The position numbers were made by a program, and so were the translations under genes. DNA of 64,000 nucleotides, taken from contig JAXMCI010000012.1 in assembly GCA_046349435.1 (NCBI GenBank), positions 1-64,000 on the forward strand. The letters are read 5' to 3'. Below the pieces are notes generated by a model that was not told where the DNA came from, searched no databases, and was given only the letters and a program-made list of their open reading frames with translations. The first letter of the stretch is position 1. Each line of letters begins with the position of its first letter. Shown one piece after another: positions 1 through 8,285 of this stretch. The stretch is from JAXMCI01 sp046349435. Its GTDB lineage: Bacteria > Pseudomonadota > Alphaproteobacteria > Dongiales > Dongiaceae.

Positions 1-432
1 CGATTTGTAGCGGACCTTGATCTCGGCGAGCGTCACCGGCATCTCGAGCTCGAGCGCGGCCAGCGCCTGCTGCTCCTTGCTCGGCGGCTCGACCTTGCGC
101 TCGCGCACCGGCGCCTCGCCGAACAGGCCGAAGGGGTCGTGGATCCGCGCGCCGTTCGGCCAGCGGCCGAGCGGCCAGCTCGGCCGCTGCCAGACCGTGT
201 CCTGGCGGATGTGCGACTCGATCTCGTTCTCCTTCATGCCCTCGTAGTAGTTCCAGCTCCTGTTGTAGTCGCGGACATGGTCGAGGCAGAACCAGAAATA
301 CTCGTTCAGGCGGTCGCGCGACTTCGGCGCCCGGAACCGCCCCTCGGCGGCACAGTCCGGATGCTCGCAGCATTGCCCCGGCCGCGGCGGCGGCTCGGCC
401 GCCTTGGGGCGCAGGTTGAGCCGTTTGCGCAT
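1..432 (-). CDS. J-domain (DnaJ-class) protein, 3' end beyond window
   Basis: The minus strand is open from an ATG at 432 to the window edge, so only about 144 N-terminal codons are visible. The protein starts MRKRLNLRPKA. It has a Cys/His-rich stretch near residues 22-27 (CCEHPDC) and a second Cys-His pair further on (FCLDH). The visible part ends in LEMPVTLAEIKVRYKS, which matches helix I and the start of helix II of a J domain, so the HPD loop should lie just outside the window. In this family of alphaproteobacterial proteins the J domain is C-terminal. BolA lies about 1 kb away on the other strand, a frequent neighbour. The likely role is an Hsp70 co-chaperone with unknown client. Confidence 0.85.
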   Translation of the reverse strand, partial: MRKRLNLRPKAAEPPPRPGQCCEHPDCAAEGRFRAPKSRDRLNEYFWFCLDHVRDYNRSWNYYEGMKENEIESHIRQDTVWQRPSWPLGRWPNGARIHDPFGLFGEAPVRERKVEPPSKEQQALAALELEMPVTLAEIKVRYKS

Positions 433-477
433 CGCAGGAGTATGGGGGTGGCGCGGGGCGCTGGCAAGAAGCGGGGG

Positions 478-1482
478 TCATCCGGCAGGCTGTCCGGCGG
501 GCTGTCCGGCAGGCACCTGGGCGGCCCGCCGGCGCTCGGCGAGATGGACCAGCGCGAGCCCGCCCAGGATCAGCGCGAAGCCGCCGATCAGGCTGGCGTC
601 GGGCCGCTCGCCGAGCATCAGCGTGGCGGCGGCGACGCCGGCCACCGGCACCAGCAGGAAGGCGAGCGAGACGGTGATCGCCGGCAGCGCGCGCGACACG
701 GTGGCGGCCGCCCAGAAGCAGAAGGCGGTGGCGACCGGCCCGTTATAGGCGAGGATCGCCAGCAGCCGCGGCGTCCAGCGGATCGGCTCGCCGTGCTCCA
801 GCACCGCCGCGGCGGCGGCGAGGAACGGGGTCGCGATCAGCATCTGCCAGGGCGTCAGCTGCAGCGGCGTCTGGTGCCAGCGATGGCCGCGGCTGTGCAG
901 GATCGAGGCGGCCCAGGCGAACGCGCCGACCAGCAGGGTGAGGTTGCCGGCGACCGCCGCATGATCGTGCCAGTCGATGGCGAGCGGGTTGAGCAGCACG
1001 ACGAGGCCGGCCAGCCCGAGGCCCAGCCCGGCCAGCCGCCCGGGGGTGATCCGCTCGCCGAGGAACAGCACGGCGCCGGGCGCCACCCAGAGCGGCGTGG
1101 TGTAGCACAGCACCACCGAGCGGCCGGCGGTCACATGCGGCATGGCGAGGTTGATGGCGCCGACATAGACGACCATCATCAGCAGCGAGACGCTGAGCAC
1201 GATCGGCCAGTCGCGCCGGGTCGGCCAGGCGAGGCGGCGGGTGGCGGCGAGCACGGCGAACAGCACCACGGCGCCCATCCCCATGCGCGCCGTGCTGAAC
1301 CACAGCGGCGGCATGTCGGCGAGGCCGATCTTCATCAGCGGCCAGTTGACGCCCCAGAGGAGGACGATGGCGGCGAGCAGGGCTCCGGCCGTGCCGCGCG
1401 GCAGCGCGGCGGTGGCCCGGGCGGGCGGGGACAAGGGCGGGCGTGCTCCGGGGGTGACGCAGGGCGGCCGGCAGCCTAGCAT
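478..1482 (-). CDS. EamA/DMT-family transporter
   Basis: A 334-residue hydrophobic protein with about ten predicted membrane segments arranged as two EamA repeats, the usual size and layout of drug/metabolite-transporter superfamily exporters. The first segment is near residues 32-50 (GALLAAIVLLWGVNWPLMKI), with the typical W-G-N-P pattern. The second repeat contains LLVGAFAWAASILHSR, and the protein ends in a short basic, Pro/Gly/Gln-rich cytoplasmic tail. The ATG at 1482 gives a somewhat long N-terminus and an internal start is possible. It is divergent from bolA with about 40 bp between them. The substrate cannot be inferred; members export amino acids, nucleosides or drugs. Confidence 0.85.
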   Translation of the reverse strand: MLGCRPPCVTPGARPPLSPPARATAALPRGTAGALLAAIVLLWGVNWPLMKIGLADMPPLWFSTARMGMGAVVLFAVLAATRRLAWPTRRDWPIVLSVSLLMMVVYVGAINLAMPHVTAGRSVVLCYTTPLWVAPGAVLFLGERITPGRLAGLGLGLAGLVVLLNPLAIDWHDHAAVAGNLTLLVGAFAWAASILHSRGHRWHQTPLQLTPWQMLIATPFLAAAAAVLEHGEPIRWTPRLLAILAYNGPVATAFCFWAAATVSRALPAITVSLAFLLVPVAGVAAATLMLGERPDASLIGGFALILGGLALVHLAERRRAAQVPAGQPAGQPAG

Positions 1483-1523
1483 CGCCGCCCCGCGAGGAGG
1501 ATTGCAGCAGATGGAACCAGGCC

Positions 1524-1820
1524 ATGCGCGTCGCCGATAGCATCGAGCGCAAGCTCACCGAGGCGCTCGCCCCCGAGCGGCTGGCGGTGATCGACCAGTC
1601 GCACCTGCATGCCGGCCATGCCGGCGCGCGGCCCGAGGGCGAGACGCATTTCCGCGTCGAGATCGTCGCCGCCGCCTTTCGCGGCCAGTCGCGGGTCGCC
1701 CGCGAGCGCGAGGTGCAGCGCATCCTGGCGGCCGAGCTGTCGGGGCCGGTGCACGCGCTCTCGGTCGGCGCCAGCACCCCGGAGGAGGCGGCCCGGGCGA
1801 TGGCCCGCCGCGACGGCTGA
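1524..1820 (+). CDS. bolA: BolA family protein
   Basis: A 98-residue protein with the BolA fold, starting MRVADSIERKLTEALAPERL. The conserved core is DQSHLHAGHAGARPEGETHF, followed by FRVEIVAAAF and the helix with REREVQRILAAEL. The conserved His residues of the H-x-G-H region, used for Fe-S cluster sharing with monothiol glutaredoxins, are present. In this family the protein modulates Fe-S assembly and envelope or morphology genes. It is divergent from the EamA gene. A purine-rich stretch ahead of the ATG at 1524 can act as ribosome binding site. No monothiol glutaredoxin is next to it; the glutaredoxin at 21.1 kb is a dithiol type. Confidence 0.9.
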   Translation: MRVADSIERKLTEALAPERLAVIDQSHLHAGHAGARPEGETHFRVEIVAAAFRGQSRVAREREVQRILAAELSGPVHALSVGASTPEEAARAMARRDG

Positions 1821-1891
1821 GGATGCCCGCCCGGCGTGTAGGACGGTCCGGGTGCGCAATTTCGCTTTGGCGATCGGCCGTTGGCTCGTAG

Positions 1892-1909
1892 ATTGGCGGT
1901 TCAGCCAAT
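1892..1909 (+). terminator. Weak hairpin downstream of bolA
   Basis: ATTGGC (1892-1897) and GCCAAT (1904-1909) form a 6-bp stem with a 6-nt loop, followed by TTTTC. It lies between bolA and the next gene on the same strand. The stem is short, so termination is only a possibility. Confidence 0.3.
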
Positions 1910-1951
1910 TTTCTCACCGGGAGGGCGGCCGGTCGCCGCCCAGCCAGCCTC

Positions 1952-2251
1952 ATGCCGTCACGCCAGAGCGGGAACGACCGCGCCAGCACCCTGATCAGCC
2001 GCAACGTCTCGATCAGCGGCCGCCGCACCAGCCTCCGGCTGGAGCCGGCGATGTGGGACGCGCTGGGCGAGATCGCCCGGCGCGAGCGGATGACGGTGCA
2101 CCAGCTCTGCACCGAGGTCGAGCGGCGGCGGCAGGAGAGCTCGCTGACCGCCGCGATCCGCGTCTTCGCGCTCAGCTACTTCCGCACCGCCGCCACCGAG
2201 GACGGCCACCGCCGCGCCGGCCATGGCGAGCGGCCGGCCCGGCGGGGCTGA
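1952..2251 (+). CDS. Ribbon-helix-helix domain protein
   Basis: A 99-residue basic protein with an RHH-type core: the beta strand around NVSISGRRTSLRLEPAMWDA, then helices EIARRERMTVHQLCTEV and SSLTAAIRVFALSYFR. This matches the alphaproteobacterial RHH-domain family of about 80-100 residues, usually annotated as DNA-binding. The tail after residue 80 is Arg/Gly/His-rich and low in information. The ATG at 1952 is the first in frame. It stands alone between bolA and a palindromic repeat. The target is unknown; it may be autoregulatory. Confidence 0.7.
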   Translation: MPSRQSGNDRASTLISRNVSISGRRTSLRLEPAMWDALGEIARRERMTVHQLCTEVERRRQESSLTAAIRVFALSYFRTAATEDGHRRAGHGERPARRG

Positions 2252-2275
2252 AGGAGGCGTTCCTTTCTCCCCCCT

Positions 2276-2347
2276 GTCATGCCCGGGCTTGACCCGGGCA
2301 TCCAGCTGGCGGCGGCCCTGGATTGCCGGGTCAAGCCCGGCAATGAC
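2276..2347. repeat. REP-like double palindrome
   Basis: Two 30-nt arms (2276-2305 and 2318-2347) are inverted copies of each other with 26 of 30 positions matching, separated by 12 nt. Each arm is also a palindrome around CTTGA or TCAAG, flanked by CCCGGG-type sequence. This is the common alphaproteobacterial intergenic element with the core GGGCTTGACCCGGG. It lies between the RHH gene and the oppositely oriented DUF2889 gene, so it may also end transcription from both sides. Confidence 0.8.
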
Positions 2348-2402
2348 AAGAAATTGGATAGCCGGCCGAGTGGTCGAGCCCGGCGGACGGCCGGGATCCC
2401 GC

Positions 2403-2954
2403 CTACTCGCCCTTGTAGAAGTCCGGCCAGAGGCGCTGCACGACCGGGCTGTCGGAAGCCAGCGCGTGGCAGCTGTCGAGCAGCGGCGGGCGGGCGCCGG
2501 CGGCGATCGCCTGCTCGGCGGCGCGCTGGCGGGCCGGGAAGATGGTCTGGAAGGCGGCCGTCGCCATCGCCGCCAGCATCTCGACCTGGTGGGTGCAGCC
2601 GGCCGCCCCGCCCAGCCGGTCGCGCAGCGCCTTGCGCCAGCCCTTGCCGATGCGCAGCCCCTTGACCGCGGCGAAGCGCGGCGCGACGTCGCCGCAGATC
2701 TCGAAGGGCGCGGCGGCGGTGACCACCTCGATGTCGTGGATCAGCAGCTCCTCGTCGACGGTCAGCCGGATCCACATGTCGTGGACCGGCTCGCCGGCGG
2801 CGACCTCGCCGCGCCAGTGGTTGGGGAAGCTGTAGGTCTTGGTGTCGGTGAGGTGGCCCTCGATGTCCCACAGCCCGTCGGCGCGGCGATAGCCGTCGAA
2901 GCTGTAGCGGCGATGGTGGAGCGGCTCGCGCGGAGCGGGGGGCGACAGCTGCAT
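2403..2954 (-). CDS. DUF2889 domain protein
   Basis: A 183-residue protein from the ATG at 2954. It begins MQLSPPAPREPLHHRRYSFD, then GLWDIEGHLTDTKTYSF and the acidic strand DMWIRLTVDEELLIHDIEV. A helical region follows with GLRIGKGWRKALRDRL and a Cys-x-His motif (GCTHQVEMLAAMATAAFQ). This pattern is typical of DUF2889, a family of unknown function common in Alpha- and Betaproteobacteria. It is near the start of the CorC gene (4324) but runs downstream of it on the same strand with a 26-bp gap, so co-transcription is possible. No catalytic role is known. Confidence 0.8.
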   Translation of the reverse strand: MQLSPPAPREPLHHRRYSFDGYRRADGLWDIEGHLTDTKTYSFPNHWRGEVAAGEPVHDMWIRLTVDEELLIHDIEVVTAAAPFEICGDVAPRFAAVKGLRIGKGWRKALRDRLGGAAGCTHQVEMLAAMATAAFQTIFPARQRAAEQAIAAGARPPLLDSCHALASDSPVVQRLWPDFYKGE

Positions 2955-2980
2955 GGGGACTCGGACGGTGGGAGGGAGGG

Positions 2981-4324
2981 TCAGGGCGCCGGCGGCGTCG
3001 GGGTCGGGGTCGGCGGCGGCAGGGCCGCGGGCGGCGGCGGCAGGGCGGCCGGCCGGGCCGGCTCGCTGCCGGCGGCGAGCGGCTTCATCCGGAGCTGGGT
3101 GATCTGGTTGCGCTGGCGGTCCAGGATCTCGAAGCGGAAGCCATGGAAGACGAACACCTGGCCGGCCTCCGGGATGCGCCGGGCCTCGTGCAGCACCAGC
3201 CCGGCGACGGTCGAGGCGGCCTCGTCCGGCAGCCGCCAGCCGAACTGGCGGTTGAGGTCGCGGATGGTGACCAGCCCGTCGACCTTGTAGGAGCCGTCGG
3301 GCTCGGCGCTGACGCCTTCGACCGCGATGTCGTGCTCGTCCTCGATGCCGCCGACGATCTCCTCGATGATGTCCTCGAGGGTGACGATGCCCATCAGCAC
3401 GCCATACTCGTCGACGACGATGGCGAAGTGCTCGCGCCGGCTGCGGAAGGCCTGCAGCTGGGCGAGCAGGCTGGTGCTCTCGGGAATGAACCAGGGCGCC
3501 GTCGCCAGCGTCTCGATCGCCAGCCCCTCGAACTTGCCGCCGGCCGCCTGCACGGCGCGCAGCAGGTCCTTGGCGTGCAGCACGCCGATGACGTTGTCGG
3601 GGTCGCCGCGCCACAGCGGCAGGCGGGTATGCGGGCTGCCCAGCACCTCGTCGACGATCGCCGCGGGCGGCTGGTCGGCGTCGACCGTCACCACCTTGCG
3701 GCGGTGGATCATCACGTCGCTGACCGGCACCTGGTCGAGGTCGAGGATGCTGTGCAGCATGGCGCCGGCCTGGCGGACCTCGGCGTCGGCCTCGACATGC
3801 AGGTCGATGGCGCCGCGCAGCTCCTCCTCGGCGGCCTCGGCGCCGAGGTCGGCGGTGGCGCGCGACCCGGCCAGCCGCAGCAGCAGCCGCACCACGCCCT
3901 GGACCACCAGGGTGAGCGGCCGCGTCACCGTCACCACCACCCGCATCAGCGGCGCCACGGCGAGCGCCGTGCGGTCGGGGTTGTTGATCGCCCAGGTCTT
4001 CGGCAGCACCTCGCCGAACAGCAGGATCAGCACCGTCATGCTGACCGTCGCATAGACGACGCCGCTCTCGCCGAAGATGCCGATCAGCAGGCTGGTGGCG
4101 AGCGCCGAGGCCAGGATGTTGACCAGGATGTTGCCGAGCAGGATGGCGCCGATCACCTCCTCCATCCGCCCGCGGAGCCGGTTGACCATCCCGGCGCGGC
4201 GGTTGCCGCGCTGCTCCAGCCCGTGCAGCCGCGGCCGCGAGGCGGCGGTCAGCGCCGTCTCGGAGCCGGCGAAGAAGGCGCAGGCGACCAGCAGCAGCAG
4301 GATGGCGAGGAGGGTGAAGACCAT
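2981..4324 (-). CDS. CNNM/CorC-type transporter with CBS domains
   Basis: A 447-residue protein. Residues 1-180 form the DUF21/CNNM membrane domain, starting MVFTLLAILLLLVACAFFAG and continuing SETALTAASRPRL with three to four membrane helices. Residues about 200-330 form a CBS pair (VSDVMIHRRKVVTVDADQPP; HFAIVVDEYGVLMGIVTLED). The CorC_HlyC domain follows (VDGLVTIRDLNRQFGWRLP), and a Pro/Ala tail ends the protein. Family members are linked to magnesium or cobalt efflux and ion homeostasis. The gene starts 10 bp after the aroB stop, in an aroK-aroB-corC operon common in Alphaproteobacteria. Confidence 0.92.
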   Translation of the reverse strand: MVFTLLAILLLLVACAFFAGSETALTAASRPRLHGLEQRGNRRAGMVNRLRGRMEEVIGAILLGNILVNILASALATSLLIGIFGESGVVYATVSMTVLILLFGEVLPKTWAINNPDRTALAVAPLMRVVVTVTRPLTLVVQGVVRLLLRLAGSRATADLGAEAAEEELRGAIDLHVEADAEVRQAGAMLHSILDLDQVPVSDVMIHRRKVVTVDADQPPAAIVDEVLGSPHTRLPLWRGDPDNVIGVLHAKDLLRAVQAAGGKFEGLAIETLATAPWFIPESTSLLAQLQAFRSRREHFAIVVDEYGVLMGIVTLEDIIEEIVGGIEDEHDIAVEGVSAEPDGSYKVDGLVTIRDLNRQFGWRLPDEAASTVAGLVLHEARRIPEAGQVFVFHGFRFEILDRQRNQITQLRMKPLAAGSEPARPAALPPPPAALPPPTPTPTPPAP

Positions 4325-4334
4325 TCCGGGCGGC

Positions 4335-5453
4335 TCAGGCGGCGATCGCCTGGCCGAGCGTGGCGGCCAGCGCGTCGGGCGGCACGGTGCGCGAGGTGAA
4401 GGCGCGGCCGATGCCCGAGGCGAGGATGAAGGTGATGCGTCCGGCGGCCACCTTCTTGTCGCGCCCCATGTGATGGATCAGCCGGCCGGGCTCCCAGGCG
4501 ACCCCCTGGAAGGCGGGCGGCCGGGTCGGCAGCCCGACCGCCTCGAGGTGCCGGCGCACCCGCGCCGCGTCCTCCGGCGTGCAGTGGCCGAGCCGGGCGG
4601 AGAGGGCGAAGGCCATCACCATGCCGATCGCCACCGCCTCGCCATGCAGCAGCCGGTCGTCGTAGCCGAGCTCGGCCTCCAGGGCGTGGCCGAAGGTATG
4701 GCCGAGATTGAGCAGGGCGCGCTGCCCGCCCTCGCGTTCGTCGGCGGCGACGATGGCCGCCTTGGCGGCGCAGCTGCGCCGCACCGCCTCGCGCCGGAGG
4801 TCCGGGTCGCCGGCGAGGAGCGCGGCGCCATGCGCCTCCAGCCAGTCGAAGAAGGGGGCGTCGCCGAGCAGCCCGTACTTGACGATCTCGGCATAGCCGG
4901 CCAGCAGCTCGCGCCGCGGCAGGGTGTCGAGCGCGCCGAGGTCGGCCAGCACCAGCCGCGGCTGGTGGAAGGTGCCGACCAGGTTCTTGCCCTGGGCGGT
5001 GTTGATCCCGGTCTTGCCGCCGACCGAGCTGTCGACCTGGGCCAGCAGGGTGGTCGGCACCTGCACGAAGTCGAGGCCGCGCAGCAGGATGCTGGCGGCG
5101 AAGCCGGTCAGGTCGCCGATCACCCCGCCGCCGAGGGCGATCAGCAGGGTGCCGCGCTCGGCGCCGCCCTCGAGCACCGCGTCGACCAGCCGGGCGAGAT
5201 GGGCGAAGTCCTTGGTGCCCTCGCCGGGCGGCAGGATCACCGGCCGGTGCGCGATGCCCTCGGCGGCCAGCCCGGCGGCCAGCCGCGGCAGGTGCAGCGC
5301 GGCGACCCGCGAATCGGCGACCACCACCGGGCGGCGGTCGCCGCCGAGCAGCGGCCCGACATGGCGGCCGGCCGCCTCGAGCAGGCCGCCGCCGATCAGG
5401 ATGTCGTAGCTGCGGTCGCCCAGCGCGACGGCCAGCCGGTCGAGCCCGCTCAC
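4335..5453 (-). CDS. aroB: 3-Dehydroquinate synthase
   Basis: A 372-residue enzyme of the shikimate pathway that converts DAHP to 3-dehydroquinate in the cytosol using NAD and a divalent metal. Diagnostic motifs are GGGVIGDLTGFAAS and PTTLLAQVDSSVGGKTGIN for NAD/substrate binding, and the metal-binding histidines in NLGHTFGHALE and LLHGEAVAIGMVM. The start is GTG at 5453 (VSGLDRLAVALGDRSYDI); no upstream ATG fits. It lies downstream of aroK, separated by a 15-bp tandem repeat tract, and is followed 10 bp later by the corC-type gene. Confidence 0.96.
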   Translation of the reverse strand: MSGLDRLAVALGDRSYDILIGGGLLEAAGRHVGPLLGGDRRPVVVADSRVAALHLPRLAAGLAAEGIAHRPVILPPGEGTKDFAHLARLVDAVLEGGAERGTLLIALGGGVIGDLTGFAASILLRGLDFVQVPTTLLAQVDSSVGGKTGINTAQGKNLVGTFHQPRLVLADLGALDTLPRRELLAGYAEIVKYGLLGDAPFFDWLEAHGAALLAGDPDLRREAVRRSCAAKAAIVAADEREGGQRALLNLGHTFGHALEAELGYDDRLLHGEAVAIGMVMAFALSARLGHCTPEDAARVRRHLEAVGLPTRPPAFQGVAWEPGRLIHHMGRDKKVAAGRITFILASGIGRAFTSRTVPPDALAATLGQAIAA

Positions 5454-5473
5454 GATGCCACCGCTCCAGGGCT

Positions 5474-5518
5474 GCCGCTCAAGACGCCGCCGCTCAAGAC
5501 GCCGCCGCTCAAGACGCC
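5474..5518. repeat. 15-bp tandem repeat, three copies
   Basis: The core GCCGCTCAAGAC recurs at an exact 15-bp pitch (CTCAAGAC at 5478, 5493 and 5508). The copy nearest aroK supplies the aroK stop codon (TGA on the minus strand at 5511-5509). As 15 is a multiple of three, each copy carries a stop in the same frame. The tract fills the aroK-aroB gap and could vary in copy number. Confidence 0.85.
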
Positions 5519-6093
5519 GCCGGGGCGGCCCCCATGGCGACCGGGGCCGGCGCCGCGGGGCGGGCGGCGGCGAGCCCGGCGAGCACGCGCTCCAGCGTCA
5601 CCTCGGCCGGGCCGTCGGCGCTGTCGACGATGACGTCGGCCTCGGCATAGACCGGGTGGCGCTCGGCCATCAGCTGGGTGAGGCGGCCGCGCGGGTCGGC
5701 GACCTGCAGCAGCGGCCGGTCGGTGCGCCGCGACACCCGGCGCAGCAGCAGCTCGAGGTCGGCGCGCAGCCAGACCGAGACGGCATGCTCGCGGATCGAC
5801 GCCCGGGTGCGCGGATCCATGAAGGCGCCGCCGCCGGTGGCGAGCACGTGCGGCGGGCCCTCGAGCAGCCGCAGGATCACCCGGCGCTCGCCGTCGCGGA
5901 AGGCCTGCTCGCCGTGCCGGGCGAAGATCTCGGGAATCGAGCAGCCGGCCGCCTCCTCGATCTCGCGGTCGGCATCGACGAAGGGCAGCTCGAGGCGGGC
6001 GGCCAGCCGCCGGCCGATGCAGCTCTTGCCGGCGCCCATCAGCCCGACCAGCGCAATCGTGCGGTCGCGCAGGGCAAGCCCCGGGCCGCTCAT
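5509..6093 (-). CDS. aroK: Shikimate kinase
   Basis: A 194-residue cytosolic kinase that phosphorylates shikimate with ATP. The Walker A motif is GLMGAGKSCIGRRLA near residue 17. The shikimate-binding DADREIE, the ATGGGAFMD motif and the lid arginine region RTDRPLL are all present. The C-terminus is an Ala/Pro-rich tail of about 20 residues that runs into the repeat tract. The ATG at 6093 (MSGPGLALRDRTIALVG) gives the normal kinase length; longer in-frame reading upstream is low-complexity and not convincing. It heads aroK-aroB-corC. Confidence 0.95.
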   Translation of the reverse strand: MSGPGLALRDRTIALVGLMGAGKSCIGRRLAARLELPFVDADREIEEAAGCSIPEIFARHGEQAFRDGERRVILRLLEGPPHVLATGGGAFMDPRTRASIREHAVSVWLRADLELLLRRVSRRTDRPLLQVADPRGRLTQLMAERHPVYAEADVIVDSADGPAEVTLERVLAGLAAARPAAPAPVAMGAAPAAS

Positions 6094-6264
6094 CGCGGCC
6101 GCTCCCTGCCGCGCGGTGGGCGACGTTGAATCGCCGTCGCCGCGGCGGTACGATGCCGCATATTCGCCATAGTCGAAACCTAGCATAAATCCGGTGCCCT
6201 GTCGCAAGCTGGCGCGTCCCGATGCGCCCGCCGGCGGTGCCCGCACCCTGCGCAGACGGCCCCC

Positions 6265-6405
6265 ATGAGACAAGTTCTCCTCGGTCTTCTCGTCATCCTC
6301 ATTCTCGTGGTGGTCGGCGGCTTCGCCTTCCTGGCGACCTGGAGCATTCCGGCGCCGACCCAGCCGATGGAGAAGACCGTCCCGAATGACCGCCTGTTCC
6401 ACTGA
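6265..6405 (+). CDS. Small single-pass membrane protein
   Basis: A 46-residue protein, MRQVLLGLLVILILVVVGGF then AFLATWSIPAPTQP and a short polar tail ending NDRLFH. It has one membrane helix at residues 4-27 with Nin-Cout topology likely. It is divergent from aroK and overlaps the start of the next gene by 20 bp, so the two are probably translated together. Small proteins of this type (single helix plus a WSIPAP-like periplasmic motif) lie at this spot in related genomes as far as I recall; the function is unknown. Confidence 0.7.
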   Translation: MRQVLLGLLVILILVVVGGFAFLATWSIPAPTQPMEKTVPNDRLFH

Positions 6406-8272
6406 GCGCGGGCGGCGGCGGGCGCCCGCCCGCCGCCGCGGCGCCCGGCTGGTGATGCTGCCGCTGCTGCTGCCGGCGCTGCTGCTGGTCGCAAGCCCGG
6501 CGCCGGCGCAGATGCAGCAGCAGCCGGCCCGGCAGACCCCGCTCGGCCCGCCGCTGCCGCTGGGCCCGGCGCCGGGCGCGCCCGCCGCCGCCACGACGCC
6601 GCTGCCCGCCCCGGGCACGCCGAGCGACGAATCCCTCGACGCCGCGGCGTCGGAAGCGGCCGCCGCGGCGGCCAAGGCGGCGATCTCGGTGGCGCCGCTG
6701 CCGGGCAGCGGGCTCGAGGGCGTCGGCACGCTCGACGCCGGCAATGGCGGGCTCGGGCCCGAGCTGTGGCGCGGCAGCGACCGTGCCACGATCGACCGGC
6801 TGCTGCCGCTGCTGGCGCCGCCGGAGAACGCGCTGGCGCTGCGCGAGGCGGCCCGCCGCCTGCTGCTCTCGGCAGCGCCGCCGCCGGCCGGGACCCCTTC
6901 GGAAGGGGCTCCGTCGGACGAGACCGGGCGCAACTTCGCGCTGCTGCGGGCCGACCGGCTGGCCGCTCTGGGCGACGTCGATTCGGCCGTGGCGCTGGTC
7001 CGGCTGGTGCCGGAGCGCGACCGCGATGCCGGCGCGCTCCGGCTGCTGGCCGACGCGGCGTGGCTGGCCGGCGATGTCGGCGGCGGCTGCAAGCTGGTGG
7101 AGGGCGCGGCGGCGCGGCAGGCCGGGGATCCCGAGCTCGCCCGGGCCGGCGTGTTCTGCCAGGCGCAGGCCGGCCAGAAGGACAAGGCGGCGCTCGGCCT
7201 CGACCTGCTGCGCGAGCAGGGCCAGGCCGGCGACCCGCTGTTCGCGGCGCTGCTCGACCGGCTGGCCGGCGGCCCGCCGGCGACGATCGAATCGGTCACC
7301 GGGCTGACGCCGCTGCTCTATGCCATGCTCGGCACCGCCGGCCAGGCGCTGCCGCCCGAGGCGGCGAGCGCCGTGCCGCTGGCCATTGCCGCGGCGCTGG
7401 CGCGCGACGCCAAGGCGGCGCCCGAGGCGCGGCTCGCCGCTGCCGAGCGGCGGCCGCGGCCGGGCTGATCGACGCGCCGGCGCTGGCCCGGATCTATGCC
7501 CTGCAGCCGGCCAGCCCGGCCGAGCTGGACGCCGCCGCGACGGCGACCGAGCCGCCGGCCAGCCCGCGCGACCGGGCGCTCGCCTGGCAGGCGGCGCAGC
7601 GCGGCGACGCCGCGGCCCGCATCCCGCCGATCCAGCGCGCGCTGGCGCAGGCGCGGCGCCGGCGAGTACCGGCTGGCGGCGCGGCTCTACCTGCCGGTGC
7701 TGCGCGACCTGGCGCCGGCCGGCAGCCCGGCCTTCGCTGCCGAGGCGGCGACCGCGCTGCTGGCCGCCGGCTATCGCGACCGCGCCCAGCCCTGGCTGGC
7801 GGCGGCCGCCGCCGACCAGGCCACGGCCGGCCGGGCCTGGCTGCTGCAGCGGCTGGCCAAGGGCGGCCCGCTGCAGCCGGCCGCCGCCGACGTCCCGGCG
7901 CTGACCGCCTGGTACCAGGCGGCGAAGGCGGCCGACGCCGACCATGCCGACCTGCAGCTCGCCCGGCTGCTGGCGGTGTCGGACGGGCTCGGCCAGCCGG
8001 TCGACGCGCTGTGGCCGGCGCTGATCGGCGTGCCGGCGCTGGCCCAGCTGCCGTCGCCCGACCCGGCGCTGCTGGCGGCGCTCGCCGCCGCATCCTTCGA
8101 CCGGCGCAAGGGCGAGGCGAGCCTGCTCGCCCTGGCGGCGCTCGGCCGGCCGGAGCCGCGCCTGGCGAGCCCGGCGGCGCTCGCGCCGGCGCTGGCCGCG
8201 CTGCGTCGCCTCGACCAGGGCGCCGCCGCGCGCGACCTCGCGCTCGACGCGGCGATCGGCAACGGGCTGTAG
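6386..8272 (+). pseudogene. Exported helical-repeat protein with two compensating frameshifts
   Basis: The first part (from ATG 6386) has a basic N-terminus and signal peptide (LLLPALLLVASPAPAQ, residues about 26-41). A Pro/Ala-rich linker and TPR-like helical repeats (LADAAWLAGDVGGGCKLVEG) follow. The frame then stops at 7468. Sense protein continues in the -1 frame from about 7445 (GLIDAPALARIYALQPASPA) and returns to the original frame near 7660 (GAGEYRLAARLYLPVLRDLA) to the stop at 8272. Joined, it is about 629 residues. Either two base-calling errors lie within 220 bp of very GC-rich sequence, or the gene is damaged. It overlaps the small membrane protein upstream and precedes xerD. The function is unknown; an envelope or secretion role fits the signal peptide. 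Confidence 0.7.
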
Positions 8273-8285
8273 GCGATGCGCGAGG

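Noticed and set aside
139..1479. Long readings opposite real genes, for example opposite the EamA, secA and ptsP genes
   Set aside because: They are low-complexity Arg/Ala/Gly/Pro shadows caused by high GC and lack start sites or family motifs.
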